Positions 7,298 through 19,317 are shown, numbered from the stretch's first letter. The stretch: DNA of 64,000 nt from Verrucomicrobiia bacterium (GCA_020849895.1 JADZFN010000007.1:1-64000); one strand, 5' to 3'. Made by a program: numbers and translations. Notes: a model not told the origin generated them from the sequence alone.

Positions 7298-10200
7298 TCA
7301 GGTGCGTAAGGTGGCCTCGAGGGAGTCGGCCTCGGCGAGGTAGTGGTTGCGCACGTCATCCGGAAGCGTGCGCCAGAGAAGGAACTGGAGGCGCATGTCG
7401 CCGAGGAAGACGCGATAGGCGCGCTCCCAGGCGGTGGGCGGTCCAGAGCGGCGCGTGAGCTCGACGTGGATCTCGCAGACCTCCTCGATCTCGGAGGGGC
7501 GGGCGGTGAGCTCGAACCCCTGGCTGATGCCTTGGTCAAACGGCTGGAGCCAGATGGCGGCGGAAAGCCCCGGCATCCCGTGCCTCGATTCGAGGAAGAT
7601 GCGCGGGGCGTCCACGGCGAACCTGCCGACCGTGCGGTCCGCGTGCGTGGCGAAATGCTCGCGGATGAAGCAGACGATGCCGCCGATGTCGTGGCGGGAG
7701 ATCGTGAAGGGAAACTCGAAGCGGCAGGTGTCGTCCTCGGGGCGTGGGGGGCGCCAGGCGCGGCGGGTGTCGGCGGTGGCCTTTCGCGCGGCCTGGAGCG
7801 CAGGATAGATCGTCGAGACCATCACCGTGGCCATCACGAGGAGGATGGTATAGATGGCCGTCGAGGAGGAGTAGTTCATTTCCGGCGCCCGGAAGAGGCC
7901 CCAGGCGGCGAGGACCTCGAGGAGGCGGGTGACAACCTGGCTGAGGAGGTAGCCGCCGAAGCCGCCGATCACTGCGTAGACGCCGGCCTCGACAAAGAAG
8001 AGGGCGGCGATCGTCTTCGGGGCGAGGCCGAGGGCGGAGAAGGTGTAGATTTCCTTTTCGCGGTCAATGACCGAACCGAGCATCGTGGAGAAGATGATGA
8101 GGCCACCGAGCAGCAGAGGGATGAGGACGTCCGCGGTGCCTGAGACTCCATACTTCTTCCCGTAGAAGAACAGCGTCGTCTCGCCGCCCTGGTTGAGATA
8201 CGCGCCGGTCTCGTTGACGAGGGCGAGGTCGGTGGCCAGCTTCTCGAGGTCCGTGCCGGCCGCGGGGTAGACGGTGAGGCACTTTAAGGACATCCCGAGC
8301 GCGGACTCGCTCTGCGTCGGCACGAGGACGACGTTCTCGGGGTCCACGGCTTCGAGCGCCTGTGGCTCGAGGTGGGCGAGGGCGTCCTCGAGATCGCTCT
8401 GCTGGTCGGTGCTGGCCTCGATGCCTCCGCCGGCACTGCCTTTGTTCGAGAAGCGCATGGCCTGCTGGGTGGCGACGAAGTTGACCGGCAGGAGCCGCGC
8501 CCCGTCCAGATCGCGCAGGGCGGCGATCTTCGATGGGTCGAAGGTGCCGAGCACGGTGAAGCGCAGGCCGCGGAGGCGGACGGGATCGCCCTCGCGCACG
8601 GAGAGCTGTCGGGCGACGGCGGGGGAAAGATAGATGCCCTTGCCCTCGGCGAACTCCGCGACGCGCCCCGAGAGACCTTCGCGGAGCGCGGGGAGGAGTT
8701 CGAGTTCCCGCGAGTCGAGCGTGAGCAGTGCGCTTGCCTGGGCCCGGGTGCCGTCCGGACCGAGTAGAGGGATGGCGAGGCGCAGGTTGGAGGACTGCCC
8801 CTTCACGCTCACGTCGAGGTCAATCTCCTCGGTCAGCCAGAAACGGCCCCTGACGTCGCCCCTCGGGCCGACGAGGCGACGCATCTCCGCGAGGACGTTA
8901 CGGTCCATGGAGCGCCAGACCTTGCGGTGGACGAGCAGGCGGGTGGCGGCGTCCCCGACGCCGATTGGGTGGCGGCTGATGCCGTCCTCGGTCTGCACCG
9001 AGACGAAGGAGAGGATGGTGAAGGTCAGCAGGAGGACGGTCGCGGTGGTGAGGAGCGTGCGGACGGGGCGCCGCCGCATCGTCGAGATGGCGAGCGAGAG
9101 GGCGGCGCCCAGGTTGCCGACGGCGCCGCGGCGCAGGGCGTGCGCGGCGGTGGCGAGTCCCTGCATCTTGTTGACCTCGTAGACGAACTTGTTGCCGATG
9201 AGCCAGATCACGCCGCCGCTCATCACCATCACGACGAATGCGAGGATGATGATCATCGGCGTGGCGGCGAAGGCGAACGCCGGGTGGACGAAGTAGAGGA
9301 CGACGAAGGTCGCGGCGAAGACGAGGGCGAAGGCAGCGATCTTCCGATAGACGCTGTAGGTAGCGAAGAGGAGGCTTTGCACCCCGAGCGAGAACGGGAT
9401 GGCCAGCACGAGCAGGAACGTGACGGCCACCACCATGTCGTTCGTCGTGGTGATCACGGGGTGGTAGACGTGCCGTTCGAGCGCTACGGCCAGCGAGAAG
9501 CCGCCTTCCGCCATGGCGTGGCGGAACGCAGAGGCGGCGAGGCGCGCCTGGCCGAGGGCCCCCGTCGCGCGGGCGTGGAGGCTCTCGAGGCTGTTGAGGA
9601 TGATGTTGCGCTGGCGGAGGCGGTTGAGGCGTGTCTCGTCGAGGTTGACGAAATCGGAGGCTGCGTCGTCGCGCAGGTTGCGCGTCGGAGGGCGCGGCCC
9701 GGGAGGCTGTCCGTTGCCGGGCTCGAAGCCGATCCCCTTCGAGGCGCCCGGGGGACAGTTAATGAGCATCGCCACGTTCTCGCGGTTGAGCTGGTCCTGG
9801 TAGAGGATTTTGATCCCCATCGGCTTCTCGACGTAGAACGCGCCGACGCCGCAGAACGGGTCGTAGCGGAGGTGAAAGCGCCTGTAGGCCGAGTCGGTGA
9901 GGCCGTTGAGCAGGCTGAAGCCCGACGGGCGAAAGCCCTCTCCGAAGGGAAGCGTCTTGCCGAGGAAGCGCCCCGACTGGCTGTGGAACATCGGCAGGAT
10001 CACGTAGCTGTCGGTTTGCGCATGGGAGTTGTGAAAGCTCGCCTTCTCCCAGCCGGTGTTGAGTGTTCCGGAACCGCCCTTCGGGTTGGCGGTGGTCATG
10101 CTCTCGATCCGCCCGTCCTCGTCGAAGCGCGCGGCCTCGAGCAGGCCTCGTGTCCCGAACGCGGAATGGACGCCGATCCAGGGAAAACAGCCGTTGGCGT

Positions 10201-12225
10201 CGGTCCAGACGTAGAAGTCCTTCTTCTGGGCGATGGCTTCGTAGGTCTCGGGTCCGGCGATGACCTGGCTCTGGAGCGCGCGGATGTCGTTGGGAACGAT
10301 GTGGACGAGAACGTGGGGCTCCGGGCGGTTTGGAGCGTTCTGGCCGAAGGTGTAACCCTTCACCATGTGGCCCTCGGGCTCCGCGACATGGGCGTCCCAC
10401 TGGTAGTCGTCGAGCAGGATGAGGCGGTGGGTGACGGTGGCGATGCGGTTGGGCACCGAGGCCCATTCCTGGTTCGCGAGCAGGTCGAGGACCGTCAGGG
10501 AGTCGGCGGCCTGCTGGCGGACCGCGTCGAGCCACGCGGCGTCCACGGCGGGACGGGGCATGTAGGCCTGCTCGGCGCGGTCGGAGGCGGTGGCGAGGAT
10601 CATGCACGGAATCTCGAAGGCCGTGGCGAGATCGCTCTCCTCGACCGTGGGCCAGTTCCACCAGTTGCGCTCCTGCTTCTCCGTGGGCCAGATCACACCG
10701 GAGGCCGCGACCGCCCTTGTCCCGGCGGCGGCAAGGTCGGCAAACAGCTTCTCGTGGCTGTGGCTCTGTGGCGGTACGGCGAGCCACATGGTGTTTCCAC
10801 CGGTGAAGCGGAAGGAGGCATGCATGACCGGGTGCTTCCCGGCGAGGCGACCCGTCAAGGCAAGGGCGTCGTCGAGGAAAGCATCCAGCTCGTCGAGTTC
10901 GGCCAGGCGCGACTGCAGGCGCTCCAGCACCTCCTTGCGAACGCGCTCAAAGCCGGCGCGCGCGGATTCGAGCGGCAGGCGCCGGTCGCGCACGACCTCC
11001 CTCGCGACGAGGAACTCCTGGTGCTCAGCGAGGAGCGAGGCGATCTGCCGGTCGAGCGATGGGTCGGGAGGGCGGCCCTCCTTCCGGTTGCGTTCCTGTT
11101 CGAGCCGAAGGTTGACGAGAGCGAGTTGGCAGTCGCCGTAGCGGCTTCGGGCCGCGTCGCGGAGCAACTGGAAGCCACGGTCCGAATATCGCCCCTCCTT
11201 GCGGAACGGGTCGGGCGCTCGCAGCTGCGCTCCCAGCTCGCGGAGAGTCTCGCGCTCCTCGGCCACGAAGCGCTTGCGCACGGGAAGGGGGTCCTTAATG
11301 AGGATCGGGAAGCTGCGGCGGAAGGCCGCGTAGAACTGACGGCCGCCCTCGAGGAAGTTGGCGTGGTTGTCGAAGAAGGCCACAAGGACCGAGCGCCGTG
11401 GGGGCGCGGCGGCGTATCGGCGGGCCACCTCGAGCAGCGCGGCGGCGTTGGCGGCGGGTCCCGGGGAGGGGGATTGCCACGGGACGATCCCCTCGCTGTC
11501 GTAGGGCGCCGAGAGGATCATATACTCGGTCTTGCCCTCGCGAAACGCGGGGGCGACGCCGGGGATCCAGAGGAAGAAGTTGCGACCCGAGCTCTTCGTC
11601 CATTCTACGCGGGAGACGACGCGGCCGCGCGGGGCAGCAAGGAGCCCCTCGCGTCGCGCGGTGTCGAGCGGCATGTAGAACCTCGGGAGATCGACGCTGA
11701 CGTAGCTGCGCTTGTCCTGCAGGGAGAAGCGGTCATCCCCCACATCGCCGAGGAAGACGATGGCGCGTGCGCCGAGGCCGAATGCGCGACGGAGGGCGCC
11801 CCGCGAGGCGAAACGAGCGAGGGCGATGGTGCCCCGAAGATCGCGTCCCTCCAGCGCCTCGTCGCTGCCGTCGCCGATGTCGACGAGCGGGCCTTCGATG
11901 CCCGCGGCGGGAGTCACGCTCGCCTGCAGGCCGTTGGCGGAGAGAGGGAGCAGGGGGAGTCTCTTGCCGTCGAACTCCACGAAGCACTCGCGAAGCTGCT
12001 GCTGGGGGAAGGTGAAGCGCTGGACGAAGACTTCTCCCTTCATTTTTCGAAGCTCGCGCTCGATGAAGTCGCCCGCGGCGCGCCCCTCCGGGGTCCCGGC
12101 GAGGCGATGGGGCGCGCGGGTGAGCGTGGCGACGTTTCCTGCGAAGCGCGACGGGTCCAGGCCCTCGGCGGCGCGAGCGGCCATCGCGAAGGCCGCGAGG
12201 AGGGCGAGGGCGGAGAGACAGGCCC

Positions 12226-12229
<4 letters not shown>
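7298..12229 (-). CDS. Fusion of an M28-type pseudo-peptidase and an FtsX/MacB-like permease
   Basis: A 1643-residue protein starting at ATG 12229, which overlaps the upstream ATPase stop as ATGA. Residues 1-20 are a signal peptide; about 110-200 resemble a PA insert and 220-320 an M28 peptidase core. The expected zinc ligands are gone: the HYDS motif is APYDS (Pro242), the GxxDNxxG motif is GPAANAAA (Ala260), and the EE pair is Asn288-His289. A charged coiled-coil-like stretch spans 310-450. Membrane segments lie near 930-1015 and 1055-1078, a MacB-like extracytoplasmic domain at 1080-1360, and three closing segments near 1365-1480 with SVIDREKEIYTFSALG, the typical FtsX cytoplasmic loop. Residues 1495-1643 form an extra C-terminal domain. 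It is probably the permease for the adjacent ATPase and may sense or bind peptides without cutting them. Confidence 0.85.
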
Positions 12230-12993
<764 letters not shown>

Positions 12994-12998
12994 CGGGG

Positions 12999-14468
12999 TC
13001 AGTCCACGCGCATGGCCTCCATCGGCGCCATGCGGGAGGCGATGCCGGCCGGGTAGATGGCGGCGATCGCGGCGAGAAAGACGCTGCAGGCGAGGCAGAT
13101 TCCGGCGGCAGTGAGGGCGTCGGCGAGCGGGAAATGCGACAGGAGGCGGCCGCCGGAGGCGAGGAGCTGCCGTCCGAACGCGATGGCGGCGCCGATGAGC
13201 ATGCCGAGGATTCCGCCGGCGACGCCCATGGCGGCGGACTCGATGACAAAGATGAAGGCGATGGTCTGGTTGCGCGCGCCGAGGCACTTCATCGTGGCGA
13301 TCTCCTTGAAGCGCTCGAGGACGCTCATGAGCATGGCGTTGGTGATGCCGACGATGCAGACGAGGAGGGAGACGACGATGAGCCAGAGCGTCTTCTCGCT
13401 GAAGCGGTCCGAGTCGCCGTAGCGGTTGGCGAGGCGCTCCCGGGCGTCGAGCAACTCCGTCCGGGCCCGGTAATCGCAGGCCACCCGGTGGAAGCGCGCC
13501 GCATCAAACGCGGCGTTCCCGCGGCGCGCGACCTGCTTCTCCAGCCAGTCGAGACGCGAGGGGGATCGGGCGCACTCCGCCAGCGTCTCGGAGGGGTTGA
13601 GGCTCCGCTGGTACTTCAGGTACCAGGCGGCGCGGAGTCGAGAGTCCTTGAGGAAGGCCGTGGCCCAGGCGAGCTCGTCCTCGTGGCGCCAGCCCACGAC
13701 GATGCGTCGGGCTTCCTCCAGCGCGACCTCGAGGCCGGCCTTCTCGAGCTCGCGGAAGAACACCGCGTCGCGCCCGTCGCGTACGGCGGCCCCGAGGGCG
13801 CCGCGCAGCCCGTTTGCGCCGCAGAGCGCGGCGATGGCCTTGACCGACTTCCGGGTGCCTTCCTCGACGCGCGCGAGGCGCGCGCGGAACACTGGCCAGT
13901 CCCGGGAGAGCGCTTCGATCCCCGCGGTGCCGCCCGGAAGGTCGAGTGACTTCATATGAGTCAGGCGATCGAAGAAGTTCCGGCGGTCCCCCTCGCGCTG
14001 CAGGCGATCGAGCACCTCGAAGGCCGTCGCCTCGCCCGCGAGGAGCGCTCTGCGTCCTCCGGGGAGGGAGTCGAAGAAGCGGACGAAGGCGTCCACGCGG
14101 CGACAGTCCTCGACGAAGGCCTGCGTCTCCTCGGGGGAGAAACCGGCGCGTCGCCCGAGGTTCCGGAAGTCGGCGGTCCCTGGATGGAGCAGGGAGGCCG
14201 CGCGCACGAGTTGCTCGGGGGCCTCGATGACGCCCGCCTTTCGGAGGAAGCGGGTGTAGGCCGTGGCCCGCACGACCTCGACGTTCACCTCGTCGCGCAC
14301 CGCGCGGCCGAAGTAGCCGTCGAAGAGGATCTGACCCAGGAAGGCGATGGCGAGCACGATGATGCCGACGGTGACGACCGAGCGCAGGAGGCGGTGGGAG
14401 AGACTGTCCATGCAGATGGAGAGCATCCTTCGGAGCGAGAGACGGACCTGTTCGCGGACCTCGAGCAT
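12999..14468 (-). CDS. FtsX/MacB-family ABC permease
   Basis: A 489-residue protein with one N-terminal membrane segment (about 30-48, SVVTVGIIVLAIAFLGQI), a long mostly helical extracytoplasmic region of about 290 residues, and three C-terminal segments. Between the last segments lies MLMSVLERFKEIATMKCLGA, the characteristic FtsX/LolC cytoplasmic loop, and near the C-terminus PAGIASRMAPMEAMR, the usual MacB-type ending. The start ATG shares one base with the preceding stop (TGATG). The extracytoplasmic part is charged and rich in Arg/Glu and is not the usual MacB beta domain, so the substrate cannot be guessed. The downstream ATPase follows after 5 bases. Confidence 0.85.
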   Translation of the reverse strand: MLEVREQVRLSLRRMLSICMDSLSHRLLRSVVTVGIIVLAIAFLGQILFDGYFGRAVRDEVNVEVVRATAYTRFLRKAGVIEAPEQLVRAASLLHPGTADFRNLGRRAGFSPEETQAFVEDCRRVDAFVRFFDSLPGGRRALLAGEATAFEVLDRLQREGDRRNFFDRLTHMKSLDLPGGTAGIEALSRDWPVFRARLARVEEGTRKSVKAIAALCGANGLRGALGAAVRDGRDAVFFRELEKAGLEVALEEARRIVVGWRHEDELAWATAFLKDSRLRAAWYLKYQRSLNPSETLAECARSPSRLDWLEKQVARRGNAAFDAARFHRVACDYRARTELLDARERLANRYGDSDRFSEKTLWLIVVSLLVCIVGITNAMLMSVLERFKEIATMKCLGARNQTIAFIFVIESAAMGVAGGILGMLIGAAIAFGRQLLASGGRLLSHFPLADALTAAGICLACSVFLAAIAAIYPAGIASRMAPMEAMRVD

Positions 14469-16636
14469 CAGATGAAAAAGTTGACGACCGGCGGGATGAT
14501 GTCTTGCGAGAGGTAGTAGAGAATTCCAACAACGAGCCAGAAGCCGCTCATCGCCACCGAACCCGCGATGACACCGAAGAAGAACGGCTTGGACCGTGCG
14601 AAGACGCGCCCGCCGGCGATGCGGAGGAGCGCAACCTTGATGAGCCAGCCGAGGAGAAAGGCGAAGTAGAGGCGGGAGAGGATGTAGCTCCCGAGCAGCA
14701 GCAGGGGGAGAGGATGGAACGGCCATCCGGAGAAGCGCAGGCGGAGGAGCGCGCAGCCGCCCACGAGGACCACGCCGAGAGAAAAGAACCGCCAGTACTG
14801 TTTCTCCGGCTTGGCGCGCCACAGACGCTGGAATCCGCCGGCGGCACTGTCGAGGGCGCCGGACGACTCGACGCGGAGGCGACCGATCTCGGCGCCAACG
14901 AGCGCGAGGCTCGCGCCCTTCTCTGCGGAAAAGAGGCCGTTGAGGAAGCGGGTTTCCTGCCGGGCACCGAAGCTGTAGTTGTTCCAGAGGATGAAGAAGG
15001 TGGTCGCGGCGAGAGAGAGGGCGAGCCCGGCGGTGAGGATCCCGTTGAGGCGGCCGACCCACCCTGCGCCCTCAGGCTCCTCAAGTTTCCGTCGGGAGGT
15101 TTCCTGGGCGGCGACGCTGTTCCCCTGCTCGGAATTGCAGGAGAAGTTGAGAGAGTTCACCACCACGAGGCCCTGCGGGCCGAAAACGGCTGGGCCGAGG
15201 AGCTTCAGGGGGATCGTGGCGACCGTGCCGGTGAAGCCCGGCAGGAAGGGGATGCCGATCTCTGCCGTGATGCGCGCGCAGAGCAGCAGGCCGAGGGAAA
15301 GGCTCCCCACGCACAGCCCGGCTAAGGGCCAGTCGAGCCCCGCGCGCACGAACAGCGTCCACAGGAGGATGGCGGCGAGGACGAAGATGCGGCAGGCGGT
15401 GACCGCGCCCCGCAGTCCAGGGTCGTCGGGCGGGGCGAGGCGCACGGCGTGGCGAAGGATGGCCCGGTATTCGTGGCGGCCGATGAAGACGAGGATGGCG
15501 CCCATGGCGACGGCAAGGCCGTTCTGCAGCGGCACGAGCTGGAGCGGCTCTCCCGTGGCGAGGAACCAGCCGCCCGTGCCGAGGACGAAGAGCACCCAAC
15601 TCACCCAGCAGGTGAGGGAGACCTCCGTCGGCAACAGCACCGCGATGCTCACCATGAAGGGGAACGCGAAACCGCGAAGCAAGGAGTAGCCCTCGGAGCC
15701 GCAGTACTTGCTAAGGAACGGGAACTCCTTGAGCAGGTGGATCTGGGAAAAACCGAGCGGGATCTCCACCATCTGGGGGAACCAGAGGCGCAGGCCGTTC
15801 ACGGCCAGGACGAACGCGATCAGCACGAAGCCGCCCCAGAAGAACCGGTCGCGCAGTAACGGAGGAAACGCGCGCCCCGGTTCGGTCGTCAAGAGACCAC
15901 TCAGGAAATCGGCCAGAGGATAGGTGAGAAGCTCGTGACGCGACCATTGCCGATGCACGACGCGGACGAGCGCCGCGGCCATGACGACCATCGCGACCGA
16001 CAGCAGGACCGCGAAAGCGAGGGGGCCCATCCACGCCCGCCACGGGACCTTGGAGAGGGCGACGCGCGACATGCCGTCCTCGAGGCCGAAGTAGTAGGCG
16101 CGGGAGGCGTCCGCCGGGAGGTGGAGGGCGGGGTTCAGATTTTTCAGCACCTGGAGGCGCTTCATCTCGGCGGTTTCCTTTGGAGGGGCGAAGGAGACGC
16201 CCGACGCGTGCAGGATCGGACCGAGCGTGTTCAGAGCCACGAGGCCCGCGAGCACCCAGAGGGCGAGCACAGCCAGGAGATGGCGGCGGTCGAGGGCGCA
16301 CGACGGCAGGAACCGCCTCAGGGCCGGGTTGAGCAGAGCGACCAGGAGGAAGAAGAGGAAAAGCGTCCCGGGGACCAGGGCGTTGCCGACGAGCTGGGAA
16401 GGCACCACTTGGCGAAAAATCACGGTCTCGAACCACGGGATGAGAAACGAGAGGAAGACGACTCCGCCGAAGCCGAGGGCCAGCGCGAGAAGCCACGCCG
16501 CGAGGCGGTTCCGCGCCTCTGGGGCACCTGTGCTCGGCGAGTGGTGGAGAGGATTCACGCTCGGGAGAAGTGCGGAGTATTCCGAATGGAGTTGTCCGCA
16601 GCAAGAAGAGCTTGCACGACGACCCCGTCGCCTCAC
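14468..16636 (-). CDS. DUF6785-type polytopic membrane protein
   Basis: A protein of up to 722 residues with many hydrophobic segments. An early VVPSQLVGNALVPGTLFLFF, then LNPALRRFLP, and a later ITAEIGIPFLPGF resemble the DUF6785/DUF6784 family, OPT-like membrane proteins seen in PVC bacteria, planctomycetes and armatimonadetes and of unknown function. The start is uncertain: ATG 16636 gives 26 residues of Arg/Ser-rich leader, while GTG 16558 (VNPLHHSPST) places the first membrane segment about 20 residues in. It heads the minus-strand cluster and shares one base with the FtsX-like permease downstream, which argues for a common role. Confidence 0.65.
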   Translation of the reverse strand: MRRRGRRASSSCCGQLHSEYSALLPSVNPLHHSPSTGAPEARNRLAAWLLALALGFGGVVFLSFLIPWFETVIFRQVVPSQLVGNALVPGTLFLFFLLVALLNPALRRFLPSCALDRRHLLAVLALWVLAGLVALNTLGPILHASGVSFAPPKETAEMKRLQVLKNLNPALHLPADASRAYYFGLEDGMSRVALSKVPWRAWMGPLAFAVLLSVAMVVMAAALVRVVHRQWSRHELLTYPLADFLSGLLTTEPGRAFPPLLRDRFFWGGFVLIAFVLAVNGLRLWFPQMVEIPLGFSQIHLLKEFPFLSKYCGSEGYSLLRGFAFPFMVSIAVLLPTEVSLTCWVSWVLFVLGTGGWFLATGEPLQLVPLQNGLAVAMGAILVFIGRHEYRAILRHAVRLAPPDDPGLRGAVTACRIFVLAAILLWTLFVRAGLDWPLAGLCVGSLSLGLLLCARITAEIGIPFLPGFTGTVATIPLKLLGPAVFGPQGLVVVNSLNFSCNSEQGNSVAAQETSRRKLEEPEGAGWVGRLNGILTAGLALSLAATTFFILWNNYSFGARQETRFLNGLFSAEKGASLALVGAEIGRLRVESSGALDSAAGGFQRLWRAKPEKQYWRFFSLGVVLVGGCALLRLRFSGWPFHPLPLLLLGSYILSRLYFAFLLGWLIKVALLRIAGGRVFARSKPFFFGVIAGSVAMSGFWLVVGILYYLSQDIIPPVVNFFI

Positions 16637-16763
16637 TCCTCGATCCCGGAAAAATCCTGTGGAAGCCCTGCGATGAAACCCGGTGGATGCAGAGCCTCAA
16701 AGACCGCGGTTCCTGGCTCTACACCGAAACAGTGTGATTTTCCGTTTGAGGTCGCGCGGGTCC

Positions 16764-16826
16764 ATCGTCAGGGATTCGTCCACCTCGATGAACCCGGGAT
16801 CGCCCACACCGCGAACCCCTGACGAT
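16764..16826. repeat. 15-base inverted repeat at the htrA 3' end
   Basis: The arms ATCGTCAGGGATTCG (16764-16778) and CGAACCCCTGACGAT (16812-16826) are complementary at 14 of 15 positions, with a 33-base loop. The right arm ends on the first base of the htrA stop codon. In RNA it could form a long stem that ends the htrA transcript or protects its 3' end. No T-run follows, so it is not a typical intrinsic terminator. Confidence 0.5.
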
Positions 16827-18172
16827 CACTTCAGATCCAGCACGGCGAAGAGGCGTTGCCCATCGCGAATCACATGGAGCAGCGCCTTGGCGCCGGCGGA
16901 CAACCCCGCGATTGCGTCCTCATATGCCTTGGCGCTGCGCACGGCCTGGCGGTTGACTCCCACGATCACGTCGCCCGCCTGAAGGCCGGCGCGCGCGGCC
17001 CGCCCCGACGGGGCGACCTGCACGACGACGGCCCCTTGGAAACCCGCAGGCAGACCGAGCGACCGCGCGGTTGCAGGATCGAGGCTGGCGACCTGCATCC
17101 CCATGGCTTCTTCCGCCTGCGCCCGTGGAGGCGCCGCGACCAGCTTCGCGCGGAAGACGCGCTCCTGACGCTCCCGCAGCACGGCCAACTCGATCTCCTG
17201 CCCCACCGGAGTGGTCTTGACGAGACTGGCGAGCCGGCGGGCGTCGTTCACCTCATCTCCGTTGTAGCGGAGAATCACGTCGCGGGCGCGGAGGCCCGCC
17301 TGGGCGGCCGGCGATCCCTCCTCCACGTGGGCGACGAGCACCCCTTTTCCCGGTGTTGCCCCGAGGAGGGCCGCGATTTCGGGCGTCAGCTCCTGCATCT
17401 GCAGTCCGAGATAGCCCCGCCGGATCTTTCCGCTCGAAAGCAGGTCCCGCACGATCGCGCGCGCCATGTTGATCGGGATCGCGAAGCCGATGCCCTGGTA
17501 GCCACCCGAGCGGCTCAGGATCGCCGTGTTCACGCCGATCACCCGTCCTTCGAGGTCCACGAGCGGGCCGCCGCTGTTGCCGGGATTGATCGCCGCATCG
17601 GTCTGGATGAAGTCCGCGTAATCCGCGATCCCGACTTCCGAACGCCCTTTCGCGCTGATGATTCCCGCCGTCACGCTTTGTTCGAGCCCGAAGGGATTCC
17701 CCACGGCGACCACCCAGTCTCCGACCCGCGTCCGATCCGAATCACCCAAGGCCGCGGGCACGAGGGGTTCTTTCGTTTCGATCTTGAGGACCGCGAGGTC
17801 CACCTGAAGGTCCGATCCCACCACCTTCGCGAGCAGTTTCTTTCCGTCGGACAGTTTCACGGTGATCGTGTCTGCCCCCTCGATCACATGGTGGTTGGTC
17901 AGGATGTAGCCGCCTTCGATCACGATGCCGGAGCCCATGCCGCGCGGCACTTCGCGGCGCTCGTAGCGCGAGGGGCGGCCGCGATAAAGATCATAGGGAT
18001 TGACGAGGATCGCCTCGTTCGCGGTGCTCACGCTCACCACCGAAGGTTTCACGCGCTCGGCGATTCGGGCGAACTCGTCACTGAGCGACTGCAGCGTGGA
18101 CGAACCCGCACCCGGCGCGCGCGCGACGGCGGCCGCAAACAGGAGCAGCACGGAAAGGAAGCGGTGGCGCAT
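16826..18172 (-). CDS. HtrA/DegQ-type periplasmic serine protease
   Basis: A 448-residue protein. Residues 1-22 are a signal peptide. The trypsin-like domain carries the full triad: His95 (LTNHHVIEG), Asp125 (DLQVDLAVLKI) and Ser200 in INPGNSGGPLVD. Two PDZ domains follow, about 255-345 (GYLGLQMQEL, GSPAAQAGLRARDVIL) and 360-448. This is the standard DegP/DegQ architecture, a quality-control protease and chaperone in the periplasm. The start at 18172 is fixed by the signal peptide; the open frame continues upstream but runs antisense to nothing useful. It follows queA after 44 bases, probably in one transcript. The exact paralogue (DegP, DegQ or DegS) cannot be decided. Confidence 0.93.
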   Translation of the reverse strand: MRHRFLSVLLLFAAAVARAPGAGSSTLQSLSDEFARIAERVKPSVVSVSTANEAILVNPYDLYRGRPSRYERREVPRGMGSGIVIEGGYILTNHHVIEGADTITVKLSDGKKLLAKVVGSDLQVDLAVLKIETKEPLVPAALGDSDRTRVGDWVVAVGNPFGLEQSVTAGIISAKGRSEVGIADYADFIQTDAAINPGNSGGPLVDLEGRVIGVNTAILSRSGGYQGIGFAIPINMARAIVRDLLSSGKIRRGYLGLQMQELTPEIAALLGATPGKGVLVAHVEEGSPAAQAGLRARDVILRYNGDEVNDARRLASLVKTTPVGQEIELAVLRERQERVFRAKLVAAPPRAQAEEAMGMQVASLDPATARSLGLPAGFQGAVVVQVAPSGRAARAGLQAGDVIVGVNRQAVRSAKAYEDAIAGLSAGAKALLHVIRDGQRLFAVLDLK

Positions 18173-18216
18173 GGCGAAGCGGGTTGACGATAGCGTGCCA
18201 CAGCCACGGCTTTCAT

Positions 18217-19263
18217 TCAAAGAATCAGCATCGCGTCGCCGTAGCTGTAGAACCGGTAGCGTTCGCGCACCGCCGCGGCATAGGCCGCGCGGACCTGTTC
18301 CGTGCCCCCGAAGGCATACACGAGGGCGAGCAGGGTGCTCCGGGGCAGATGGAAGTTTGTGAGGAGCCCATCCACAGCGCGAAATTCGAACGGCGGGCGG
18401 ATGAACAGGTCGGTGCTTCCCGACGCCGCGGCTCCTTCGCCACGCCCTCTCGCGCCGTGCTCCAGCGCCCGCACCACCGTGGTTCCCACGGCGATCACTC
18501 GCCCGCCCTCGCTGCGCGCGCGGCGAATCCGTTCCGCACTTTCGGCGCCGATCTCGAACTCTTCGGGCAGGAGGCGATGTTCCTCGAGGCATTCCGCGCG
18601 CACCGGCAGGAAGGTGCCCGGCCCCACGCGCAGAAAGATCCGGACGACGCCGATCCCGCGTTCGGCCAAGGTCTCGAAAGCGCGCGCGGTGAAATGCAAT
18701 CCCGCCGTCGGCGCGGCGACCGCTCCGTCGCGGTCGGCGAAAACGGTCTGATACCATTCGCGATCCTGGGGGAGATCGCCGCGCGTCGCGCGCTTCCTGA
18801 GGATGTAGGGCGGCAGCGGCACATGTCCTTCGCGGGCCGCGATGCCGGTCCATCCTTCGTGGGCGTCTTCGAGCTGCGCCGTCCATTCGCCGGAGGCACC
18901 CCGTCCGCCGAGGCGAACGACGGCGCCTCCCTCAGTGACGAGCCGTGCACCAGGCGCCAGCCGCCGCTTCGCCTGGGCCAAAGCGCGGCACGTCGGGCCC
19001 GTCCCGGGATCCAGGAGGAGCAACTCTGCAGGCCACGCCCCGGGCTCCAGGCGGGCGAGCACCCGCGCGGGCAGAACCCGTGCCGAGTTCAGGACGAGCA
19101 GATCGCCCCGCCGCAGGAAGGCGGCGAGCTCGGCAAAACGCGCGTGGCGGAGGGCGCCGCCGTCGCGCGCCAAATGGAGCAGACGGCCGGCGTCTCGCGG
19201 TTCGCACGGACGCTCCGCGATCAGCTCCGGCGGCAGTTCGTAATCGAGTTCGGAAGTGCGCAT
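18217..19263 (-). CDS. queA: tRNA preQ1(34) S-adenosylmethionine ribosyltransferase-isomerase
   Basis: A 348-residue protein. It converts preQ1 at the wobble position of GUN-decoding tRNAs to epoxyqueuosine, using the ribosyl part of AdoMet. Family motifs present are ELIAERPCEPRDAGRLL, VLNSARVLPARV, PPYILRK, AAPTAGLHFT, FLRVGPGTFLPV and LLTNFHLPRSTLL, in the standard order, with normal family length. ATG 19263 (MRTSELDYELPPELIA) is preferred over ATG 19290 because family members begin with this short leader. It lies 54 bases after the DsrE-like gene and upstream of htrA. tgt and queG/queH are not in the window. Confidence 0.95.
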   Translation of the reverse strand: MRTSELDYELPPELIAERPCEPRDAGRLLHLARDGGALRHARFAELAAFLRRGDLLVLNSARVLPARVLARLEPGAWPAELLLLDPGTGPTCRALAQAKRRLAPGARLVTEGGAVVRLGGRGASGEWTAQLEDAHEGWTGIAAREGHVPLPPYILRKRATRGDLPQDREWYQTVFADRDGAVAAPTAGLHFTARAFETLAERGIGVVRIFLRVGPGTFLPVRAECLEEHRLLPEEFEIGAESAERIRRARSEGGRVIAVGTTVVRALEHGARGRGEGAAASGSTDLFIRPPFEFRAVDGLLTNFHLPRSTLLALVYAFGGTEQVRAAYAAAVRERYRFYSYGDAMLIL

Positions 19264-19317
19264 GTTCGTGACATTGCGGATCCTGGCCAAGACCCGTTTC
19301 CGGCGGAGAAATCCGGA

